Position numbers and translations under genes: made by a program. Shown one piece after another: positions 1-5,035 of a stretch of 7,216 bases of DNA. This stretch comes from Chloroflexota bacterium. GTDB taxonomy: Bacteria; Chloroflexota; Limnocylindria; Limnocylindrales; CSP1-4. The stretch is from contig JAKAHL010000097.1 in the NCBI GenBank assembly GCA_021815005.1, positions 1 through 7,216 on the forward strand, read 5' to 3'. Every line of letters starts with the position of its first letter. Position 1 is the stretch's first letter. The notes below the pieces were generated by a model that saw only the letters and a list, made by a program, of their open reading frames with translations, was not told the origin of the DNA and ran no database searches.

Positions 1-1952
1 ACCCAGCGACGGTCCACCAGCACGTGGATCAGGGTGGGGCCGGACGCCGCCAGCGCGGTCCGGAGCGCGGGCTCGAACGCCAGATCGGTGTCCACGCGCA
101 CGCCCCGGGCCCCACAGGCGCGCGCGGCGGCGGCGAAGTCGAGCGGGCCGAGGTCGGTCCCCGGGGTCGCCGGGCTCCCGCGACGCTCCTGGTGGTCGCG
201 GATCATGCCGAACCGCTGGTTGTCGAACACGATCGCGACCACGTGCGCGCCCTCGCGGACCGCCGTCTCCAGCTCCGCGAGCGTCATGCCCATGCCGCCG
301 TCTCCCACCAGCGCCACGACGCGCCGTTCACGGTGGACGATCGCCGCCGCCATCGCCGCCGGGAACGCATACCCCATGGCGCCCGAGGTGGGGCCGAGGA
401 ACGTGCCGGGGCGCCGGAACCGGAACCCTCGAGCGGCCCAGCCCCCAAAAGCGCCGGCGTCGGTGGTGAGGATGGCGTCCTCGGGCAGCAGCCGTCGCAG
501 CTCCGCGATCACCTTGCCCGGATTCGCCCCGGGACCGCTCCACGGGTGGTGGTCCACCGACGATGCGGCCTCGTAGGCGGAGCGGTCGGCGGCGTTGTGG
601 AGATCCCGCTTGGCCAGCGGCTCGGCCAGCAGGACCGCGTCCTTGAGCCGGGCCGTGGCCGCCCGCAGGAAGGCTCGGGCGTCCGCGCGGATCGCCATCA
701 CCGGCGCGGGCGTCCCGCCCACGGCCTGCGTGCGCGGCTCGACGTCGATGTGGATCCAGCGCTGCCCGGGAGCTGGCAGCGCGTAGCCGAAGGTGGTCGG
801 CTCGGACAGCCGCGAGCCGATCACGACCAGCACATCGGCCGCTCCGATGCGCTCCCGAACGGACGCCGGGCTCCCGAACCCAGTCATGCCCAGGTAGAGC
901 TGGTGATCGTTGGGGATCACGTCGCCGCGGCGCCAGGAGGACACCACGGGAACGTGGAGCAGCTCCGCCAGGCGGACCAGATCGTTCGAGCAGCGTGCAC
1001 GAAGCACGCCCGCCCCGGCCAGGATCAGCGGGCGCTCGGCGCCGGCAAGCTCGTGCAGGACCGCTCGGACATCCGACATGGGCGGCAGGTCGGGGTGCGG
1101 GCGGACGACCGGCGCCCTGGTGCCCTCAGGCAGGGGAAGGTCGAGCACGTCCTCCGGCAGCGCCAGGAGCGCAGGGCCGGGCCGACCCTCCAGGACCGCC
1201 CGGGTCGCCGCCTCGAGCGTGGCCGCCGCGGTCTCCGCATCGTCGATCCGCCCGGCCCACTTGGCCAGACGACCGACGGTTGCCACAAGGTCCACCTCCT
1301 GGAAGGCCTCGCGCCCGCGGACGCCGCGCTCCACGTCGCCCACCAGGACGAACATGGGCGACGAGTCCGCCGTGGCGGTGTGGACACCGATGGACAGGTT
1401 GGCCGCGCCCACCGCTCGCGTTCCCAGGCAGACGGCTGGACGACCCGTCAGCTGGCCGTACGCCTCGGCAGCCATCGCAGCCGCGCCCTCGTGCCGGGTG
1501 GCGATCACGCGGATCCCCGCGGCATGGAGAGCGTCGAGGACGGGCAGGAAGCTCTCGCCGGGGACCGTGAACGCAAGTCGGACTCCGGCAGCCCGCAGGG
1601 TGGCGGCAACCAACTCGGCCACGGTGGCCAGGCTCGCGGGCTCGGGGAGCTCCATCTCCGCGTCGTCGGCGGCCTCGGGCGCCTCGGCGGCCTCGGCAGC
1701 CTCGGGCGCCTCCTCGGCGGGCGGCGCGCCGAGGAACTCAGCCTCGCCCGGCACGTCGCCGGCAGGCGCCTCGGCGACCCCGGGCGCCGCAACAGCCTCG
1801 GGCGCCTCGGCCGGAACCTGAGTCTCGAACCCGTCAGCGGCCTGCGCAGCAGATGCCTCAGCGGTGGGCTCACCCCCGGCCGCATCCTCCGGCACCGCAC
1901 TGCCGTCCGGCGGGTTCTGGTCCACGGGCTGCTGGCCTTCGGCGTCCGACAT
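1..1952 (-). CDS. Thiamine-diphosphate-dependent enzyme, acetolactate synthase-like (3' end outside window)
   Basis: The frame is open from the ATG at 1952 to the left edge: 650 residues are visible and the stop is missing. After an Ala/Glu/Pro-rich extension (1-105) come three domains of the acetolactate synthase/pyruvate oxidase superfamily. The pyrimidine-binding domain (about 107-280) has FTVPGESFLPVLDAL and RHEGAAAMAAEAYG with the cofactor-activating Glu155, then REAFQEVD (214-221). The central domain (about 292-436) has PLILAGAGVL and DVLVVIGSRLSEPTTFGYAL. The diphosphate-binding domain (about 477-650) has TTDAG (496-500), GAMGYAFPAA (524-533), GDG (550-552) and FDNQRFGMIRDHQER, where Asp551 and Asn578 would bind the metal. 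Reactions in this family start from 2-keto acids such as pyruvate; the substrate here is unknown. The usual TSGPG loop is TRAVG (178-182), and no small regulatory subunit gene is visible. It is the last gene seen and lies 72 bases after the microprotein gene, so it may or may not share its transcript. Confidence 0.92.
   Translation of the reverse strand, partial: MSDAEGQQPVDQNPPDGSAVPEDAAGGEPTAEASAAQAADGFETQVPAEAPEAVAAPGVAEAPAGDVPGEAEFLGAPPAEEAPEAAEAAEAPEAADDAEMELPEPASLATVAELVAATLRAAGVRLAFTVPGESFLPVLDALHAAGIRVIATRHEGAAAMAAEAYGQLTGRPAVCLGTRAVGAANLSIGVHTATADSSPMFVLVGDVERGVRGREAFQEVDLVATVGRLAKWAGRIDDAETAAATLEAATRAVLEGRPGPALLALPEDVLDLPLPEGTRAPVVRPHPDLPPMSDVRAVLHELAGAERPLILAGAGVLRARCSNDLVRLAELLHVPVVSSWRRGDVIPNDHQLYLGMTGFGSPASVRERIGAADVLVVIGSRLSEPTTFGYALPAPGQRWIHIDVEPRTQAVGGTPAPVMAIRADARAFLRAATARLKDAVLLAEPLAKRDLHNAADRSAYEAASSVDHHPWSGPGANPGKVIAELRRLLPEDAILTTDAGAFGGWAARGFRFRRPGTFLGPTSGAMGYAFPAAMAAAIVHRERRVVALVGDGGMGMTLAELETAVREGAHVVAIVFDNQRFGMIRDHQERRGSPATPGTDLGPLDFAAAARACGARGVRVDTDLAFEPALRTALAASGPTLIHVLVDRRW
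1672..1717. repeat. 9-bp in-frame repeat in the extension of the thiamine-diphosphate enzyme
   Basis: The plus strand has GCCTCGG at 1672, 1681, 1690 and 1699, exactly 9 bases apart, and a variant at 1708. On the coding strand each unit is three codons giving Glu-Ala-(Pro/Ala), and the protein reads EEAPEAAEAAEAPEA there. Scattered copies of the same heptamer occur at about 1768, 1795 and 1804. The pattern suggests growth by slippage or short duplications. Confidence 0.75.
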
Positions 1953-1957
1953 GTCGA

Positions 1958-1962
1958 CCTCC
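1958..1962 (-). promoter_or_regulatory. Shine-Dalgarno of the thiamine-diphosphate enzyme gene (decides the start)
   Basis: GGAGG on the minus strand, 5 bases before the ATG at 1952. It overlaps an in-frame upstream ATG at 1964 that has only pyrimidine- and GC-rich sequence before it. The 1952 start is therefore preferred. Confidence 0.7.
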
Positions 1963-1974
1963 ATAGGCCGGCGG

Positions 1975-1990
1975 GGACGGCGGTCCGTCC
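1975..1990 (-). other. Small GC-rich hairpin in the leader of the thiamine-diphosphate enzyme gene
   Basis: GGACGG and CCGTCC pair as a 6-bp stem around a 4-base loop, within the 72-base gap (1953-2024) and about 23 bases upstream of the ATG at 1952. No T run follows on the minus strand, so it is not a standard intrinsic terminator. It could slow or separate transcription of the last gene, or it may be chance in GC-rich DNA. No clear promoter elements were seen in this gap. Confidence 0.3.
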
Positions 1991-2014
1991 GGCGCCGGGG
2001 CGTGTTGGTTCCTG

Positions 2015-2032
2015 GGCGCTAGCGCTAGCGCT
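2015..2032. repeat. Three tandem 6-bp units (AGCGCT) forming a 16-bp perfect palindrome
   Basis: The plus strand reads GGCGCT AGCGCT AGCGCT, that is, three 6-bp units with one mismatch in the first. Positions 2016-2031 (GCGCTAGCGCTAGCGC) are their own reverse complement. It covers the microprotein stop codon and the start of the 72-base gap before the next gene. Its role is unknown: it could be a binding site for a dimeric regulator or a chance short repeat. With no loop, it is a poor transcription terminator. Confidence 0.75.
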
Positions 2033-2135
2033 GTGCGATGGTGGCGGGACCCAGCATAAACGCGGCGACCATCCCGATGATCACGATCGCCGCGACGATC
2101 GCCATCAGGGTGCGGGCGTTCTTGGCTCCGGGCAT
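2025..2135 (-). CDS. 36-residue single-pass membrane microprotein
   Basis: A small gene between yajQ and the thiamine-diphosphate enzyme gene. It encodes 36 residues: a short basic N terminus (MPGAKNARTL), one hydrophobic helix of about 20 residues (LMAIVAAIVIIGMVAAFML, about 10-28), and a short tail ending TIAQR with TAG at 2027-2025. A second in-frame TAG follows one codon later. The ATG at 2135 has a near-perfect Shine-Dalgarno (AGGAGGA) 5 to 6 bases upstream, overlapping the yajQ stop, which is the best ribosome site in the window. Lys5 and Arg8 before the helix predict an N-in, C-out topology. I do not recognise the family. Small one-helix proteins often act as subunits or regulators of membrane complexes, but no partner can be named from the sequence. 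The strength of the start signal and its placement, flush against yajQ, are the main reasons to call it a gene. Confidence 0.75.
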   Translation of the reverse strand: MPGAKNARTLMAIVAAIVIIGMVAAFMLGPATIAQR

Positions 2136-2140
2136 CGGGC

Positions 2141-2147
2141 TCCTCCT
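2141..2147 (-). promoter_or_regulatory. Strong Shine-Dalgarno of the microprotein gene, overlapping the yajQ stop
   Basis: AGGAGGA on the minus strand; its first two bases are the last two of the yajQ TAG stop codon. The spacing to the ATG at 2135 is 5 bases (GCCCG). A ribosome ending yajQ would sit on this site, so translation of the two genes is probably linked. Confidence 0.8.
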
Positions 2148-2637
2148 AGCGGTAGTTCTCGAACTGGAGCGGCACGTCCTCGTCGAGCTCCCGGAGACGT
2201 CCGATCACGCGCTGGAGCTCGTCCTTGCTCTTGCCCGCCACCCGGACGGCGTCGCCCTGGACTCGGGGCTGGACCTTCGGGAACTCGTCCCGGATCAGCT
2301 TGACGATCTTGCGCGCCAGCTCGTCCGAGAGGCCGCGGCGGAGCTCGATTTCCTGGCGCACCCGGTTGCCGCCGGCCGGCTGGACCTCGCCCCAGGCGAA
2401 GATCTTGAGCGACAGGTTCCGCCGCACGGCCTTGGACTCCACGAGGTCGCGCACGGACTTGGCGTGCATCTCGCTGTCGGTCACCAGCACGAGCCGCGTC
2501 TTCTCCTGGGCCAGCTCCACGTGGGCGCCCTTGAGGTCATAGCGCTGCACCACCTCGCGCCGGACCTGGTCGAGCGCGTTGCGGAGCTCCTGCTCGTCGA
2601 AGTCCGACACCACGTCGAACGAGACCTCGCCCGCCAT
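2146..2637 (-). CDS. yajQ: YajQ family nucleotide/cyclic-di-GMP-binding protein
   Basis: A 163-residue cytoplasmic protein that is recognisable along its whole length: SFDVVSDFDEQELRNALDQV (6-25), RYDLKG (32-37), TDSEMHAKSVRDLVESK (53-69), RVRQEIELRRGLSDELARKIVKL (about 92-114), VQGDAVRVAGKSKDELQ (126-142) and the C-terminal PLQFENYR. The family has two ferredoxin-like halves; some members bind cyclic di-GMP and act with a transcription factor, others bind nucleic acid. Which applies here is unknown. The frame opens 15 codons earlier (ATG at 2682), but the ATG at 2637 matches the usual family start and length and has AGGGAG 5 bases upstream, directly after the stop of the preceding gene (11-base gap). 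The TAG stop at 2148-2146 is part of the Shine-Dalgarno region of the following microprotein gene. Confidence 0.96.
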   Translation of the reverse strand: MAGEVSFDVVSDFDEQELRNALDQVRREVVQRYDLKGAHVELAQEKTRLVLVTDSEMHAKSVRDLVESKAVRRNLSLKIFAWGEVQPAGGNRVRQEIELRRGLSDELARKIVKLIRDEFPKVQPRVQGDAVRVAGKSKDELQRVIGRLRELDEDVPLQFENYR

Positions 2638-2642
2638 CCGTG

Positions 2643-2648
2643 CTCCCT
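2643..2648 (-). promoter_or_regulatory. Shine-Dalgarno of yajQ (decides the start)
   Basis: AGGGAG on the minus strand lies immediately after the TGA of the NTF2-like gene and 5 bases before the ATG at 2637. It supports that ATG over the earlier in-frame ATG at 2682, which lies within the preceding gene. Confidence 0.8.
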
Positions 2649-3035
2649 TCAGCCCGCGAGGCGCTCGCGGGTCACCGTCCACAGCCGCAGCCGCCGGATG
2701 CGCCCGTCCCGGTCAACATCGGCGGCGAGAAACCCCGCCTGCCGGACGTGCGCCTCGTCCTGGTGACGCGTCCAGCTCGCATGCCAGGCGGCGAGAACCG
2801 CGTCCCCCGAGACCCAGTGCCGCTCGATCGCCAGGTCGTACAGGCGCTCGGCGGCCGCCGCCGCCAGCAAGTATGCCCGCAGCGCGTTGTCCCCGACGAG
2901 CGGCGGGGCGAACGGGTCCGGCGCAACCTCGGCGTCCGGCGCGAACAGGGCGGCGAGCGCGTCCCCGTGGTGCCCCACGCGCGCACGGACGAGCGCCTCG
3001 AGCAGGTCGCCGGCGTCGGCGTAGGTCACCGTCAT
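2649..3035 (-). CDS. SnoaL/NTF2-like small protein, function unknown
   Basis: A 128-residue protein with the size and layout of the NTF2/SnoaL superfamily. It has an N-terminal helical part (about 6-32, DLLEALVRARVGHHGDALAAL) leading to FAPDAEVAPDPFAPPLVG (about 31-48), a second helix pair (about 50-70), and then strands such as HWVSGDAVLAAWHASWTR, AGFLAADVDRDGRIRRLRLW and VTRERL. This curved-sheet fold forms a pocket and serves as isomerase, hydrolase or binding domain; nothing in the sequence tells which. There is no signal peptide or membrane segment. The ATG at 3035 overlaps the Mur ligase stop (ATGA). The same frame stays open much further upstream, inside the ligase gene, but that part is arginine/glycine-rich shadow. 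Shine-Dalgarno support is weak, so reinitiation after the ligase is likely. A partnership with the Mur ligase is only suggested by the overlap. Confidence 0.8.
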   Translation of the reverse strand: MTVTYADAGDLLEALVRARVGHHGDALAALFAPDAEVAPDPFAPPLVGDNALRAYLLAAAAAERLYDLAIERHWVSGDAVLAAWHASWTRHQDEAHVRQAGFLAADVDRDGRIRRLRLWTVTRERLAG

Positions 3036-4546
3036 CGCGGCCCCAGGAGCTCCAGCAGCCGCTCGCCGATGCGGTACGACCGGCCGCCGCCCATGACCAG
3101 GACCGCGTCGCCCGGCCGCACCTCGCCGGCCAGCCAGCGTGCGGTCGCCTCGACGCTCCCGGGGGCGGCCACGCGGATCGACGGGTCGTGCCGGGCCACC
3201 GCATCCGCCAGGCCAGCCGCGGAGGCGACGGTCGTGTCCGGGTCGCGGCCCGCCCAGATGTCGGCGATGGCAACCGCGTCGGCCTCGGCGAGGGAAGCGG
3301 CGAACTCGTCCAGCAGGGCCGCCGTGCGGTGGAAGGTGAGCGGCTCGTAGACGGCCCAGACGCGGCGCCCGGGCGCGCGCTGGCGGACGGCGGCCAGCGT
3401 GGCGCGGATGGCCGTGGGGTGGTGGGCGTAGTCGTCGAACACCAGGACCCCAGCAGCCTCGCCCTTCCGCTCCAGGCGCCGGCCCACGCCGTGAAACGTG
3501 GCGAGGGCGGGCAGGATCGCCTCGAGCCGGTAGCCGGCCGCCAGGCATGCGCCCACCACGCCGAGGGCATTGGCGGCGTTGTGGCGACCTGCGGTGAGGA
3601 GCCGCACGCGGTGCGCCCGGGAGCCTTCCGCGACCCGCAGCGTCGTGCCGTCGGGGTCGGAGCCGATGATCTCGCCCACAACGTCCGCGTCGCCGGGGTC
3701 GGCGTCCAGCGCGGTGCGCAGAATCCGGCCGGGCCAGTCCGCGAGCCGGGCGACCAGCTCCGCCACCCCCGCGTCGCCGACATTGGCAACGAGCACCGGC
3801 GGCCGCTCCCCCGCCCCCGCGCCCTCGGCGGCACGGCGAATCCAGCCCTCGAACGCGGCGATCACCGCCGCGCGGTCCGCGAACACGTCCGGGTGATCCC
3901 ACTCGGCGGACGTGAGGACGATGATGCCGGGGCGGTAGGCGTCGAAGTTGCCCGCGTACTCGTCGGCCTCCACCACGAATGTCGGCCCGGCACCCTTGCG
4001 GGCCGTGGCCGCCACGCCCAGGCCCGTGAGGTCAGCCGTCAGGAGCGCGCCCACGAAGGCGCCCGGGTCTGCCCCGACGGCGGCCAGCGTGTGCACGAGC
4101 CAGCCGGACGTCGTGCTCTTGCCGTGCGTGCCAGCCACCCCGATCAGCAGCCGGCCGTGGGCTGCGTCCGCCACGACCTGCTGCCACGGTTCCACCGGCA
4201 CCCCCGCGACCCGCGCGGCCGCCAGCTCCGGGTTGTCGGGGTCGATGGCCGTGAGGGCCTTGGTCACCGCCAGCCGCGCGGGCCGACGCGCGCCCAGCAC
4301 GTGGGCGGCGTCATGCCCGGGCGCCACGGCCACCCCGGCTGCGGCGAGCCCCGGGCTGTACTGCCCCGGCCCGCCCGGGTCGCAGCCGTCCACATCGGCG
4401 CCGGCAAGGGCGGCCAGGATCGCCGCCGCCGAGGCCCCCGCGCCCTGCGCCCCGAGCACGTGAATGCGCTCGCCGGGCACGATGGGGCGAGACGGCCGTG
4501 CAGGCGCCAGTCCCGCGCCGATGTCGCGCTGGTCGCGAACGCTCAC
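3032..4546 (-). CDS. murC: Mur ligase of the MurC/Mpl group (UDP-N-acetylmuramate--L-alanine ligase-like)
   Basis: A 504-residue ATP-dependent ligase predicted to join L-alanine, or a peptide in the Mpl case, to UDP-N-acetylmuramic acid in the cytoplasm. The GTG start at 4546 is chosen because it overlaps the pncC stop (GTGA) with GAGG 7 bases upstream; the frame runs further back to 4990 only as a shadow over pncC. Domains: N-terminal UDP-binding fold (about 27-130, including AIDPDNPELAAARVAGVPV), central ATPase domain with P-loop GTHGKSTT (139-146), EADEY (193-197) and AEWDHPD (214-220), GRHNAANALG (320-329), then the C-terminal ligase domain with RRLERKGE (356-363) and DDYAHHPTAIRATL (371-384). 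EADEY plus EWDHPDVF resembles Mpl and Chloroflexota MurC, while the C-terminal part (TFHRTAALLDEFAASLAEAD) resembles MurC. The first glycine loop (LGAQGAGAS) differs from the usual GIGGIGMS. I favour MurC, but Mpl-like recycling activity cannot be excluded. It overlaps the next gene by ATGA. Confidence 0.85.
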   Translation of the reverse strand: MSVRDQRDIGAGLAPARPSRPIVPGERIHVLGAQGAGASAAAILAALAGADVDGCDPGGPGQYSPGLAAAGVAVAPGHDAAHVLGARRPARLAVTKALTAIDPDNPELAAARVAGVPVEPWQQVVADAAHGRLLIGVAGTHGKSTTSGWLVHTLAAVGADPGAFVGALLTADLTGLGVAATARKGAGPTFVVEADEYAGNFDAYRPGIIVLTSAEWDHPDVFADRAAVIAAFEGWIRRAAEGAGAGERPPVLVANVGDAGVAELVARLADWPGRILRTALDADPGDADVVGEIIGSDPDGTTLRVAEGSRAHRVRLLTAGRHNAANALGVVGACLAAGYRLEAILPALATFHGVGRRLERKGEAAGVLVFDDYAHHPTAIRATLAAVRQRAPGRRVWAVYEPLTFHRTAALLDEFAASLAEADAVAIADIWAGRDPDTTVASAAGLADAVARHDPSIRVAAPGSVEATARWLAGEVRPGDAVLVMGGGRSYRIGERLLELLGPR

Positions 4547-5034
4547 CCGCGCGCCTCGGCGGCCTCGAGCAGGAGCCTCAGGGCGGCCTCGGCGCTCGCG
4601 CGCTTGTTGCCCTCGCGGTCGCGCGCCCAGGAGAACCGCCGCACGACGGGCGCGCCGCCCCCCGCGACGGCCACGTACACGAGGCCGACGGGCTTGGCCT
4701 CGGAGCCACCGTCCGGCCCCGCGACACCGGTCACGCCCACGCCCAGGTCCGCCCCGAGCCGCCCTCGGACGCCCTCGGCCAGGGCAACCGCCACCTGGGC
4801 GGAGACGGCACCGTGGGCGCGGAGCACGGCATCCGCCACGCCAACCGCATCCCGCTTGACGTCGTCGCTGTAGGCCACGACGCCGCCGCGGAAGTAGCCC
4901 GACGAGCCCGGCACCTCGGTGATGAGGTGCGCCACCAGCCCCCCCGTGCAGGACTCGGCCGTGGCCACGGTCAGGCCTCGCGCCCGGCACGCGTCCTGAA
5001 GGCGGCGGGCGTGCTCGGCCAGCGGGTCGGGCAT
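4543..5034 (-). CDS. pncC: CinA C-terminal domain protein, nicotinamide-nucleotide amidohydrolase PncC
   Basis: A 163-residue cytoplasmic enzyme predicted to deamidate nicotinamide mononucleotide to nicotinic acid mononucleotide and ammonia in pyridine nucleotide salvage. The family signature is clear: TVATAESCTGGLVAHLIT at about 22-39 with the catalytic Ser at 28, then SSGYFRGGVVAYSDDVK (about 44-60), GAVSAQVAVALAEG (about 75-88) and GVGVTGVAGPDGGSEAKPVGLVYVA. The length matches stand-alone PncC/YgaD proteins; the N-terminal MoCF-like domain of full-length CinA is absent and there is no room for it, because the preceding stop TGA (5038-5036) lies one base before this ATG. The Shine-Dalgarno is weak (CGGA), so coupling to the upstream gene probably drives its translation. 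The stop overlaps the GTG start of the Mur ligase. In many bacteria cinA sits near recA; recA is not seen here. Confidence 0.95.
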   Translation of the reverse strand: MPDPLAEHARRLQDACRARGLTVATAESCTGGLVAHLITEVPGSSGYFRGGVVAYSDDVKRDAVGVADAVLRAHGAVSAQVAVALAEGVRGRLGADLGVGVTGVAGPDGGSEAKPVGLVYVAVAGGGAPVVRRFSWARDREGNKRASAEAALRLLLEAAEARG

Positions 5035-5035
5035 G

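Noticed and set aside
1975..1990. Intrinsic terminator
   Set aside because: The stem is only 6 bp and no T run follows on the minus strand, so it is listed as a hairpin of unknown role.
24..2303. 759-residue plus-strand open frame
   Set aside because: It is antisense to the thiamine-diphosphate enzyme, the microprotein and yajQ. The product is Arg/Gly/His-rich with no family motif, a typical shadow in GC-rich DNA.
2638..2682. Earlier yajQ start at ATG 2682
   Set aside because: The extra 15 residues lie inside the NTF2-like gene and do not match the family. The ATG at 2637 has a good Shine-Dalgarno and gives the usual length.
3036..3902. Upstream extension of the NTF2-like frame giving 417 residues
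   Set aside because: The added part overlaps the Mur ligase in another frame and is low-complexity Arg/Gly/Pro. The ATG at 3035 gives a normal family length.
2579..4873. 764-residue plus-strand open frame
   Set aside because: It is antisense to well-supported yajQ, NTF2-like, Mur ligase and pncC genes. Composition is Arg/Pro/Ala-rich and no domain is recognisable.
4547..4990. Upstream extension of the Mur ligase frame to ATG 4990
   Set aside because: It lies wholly over pncC in another frame and reads as Arg/Gly-rich sequence. The GTG at 4546 overlapping the pncC stop gives a normal Mur ligase start.
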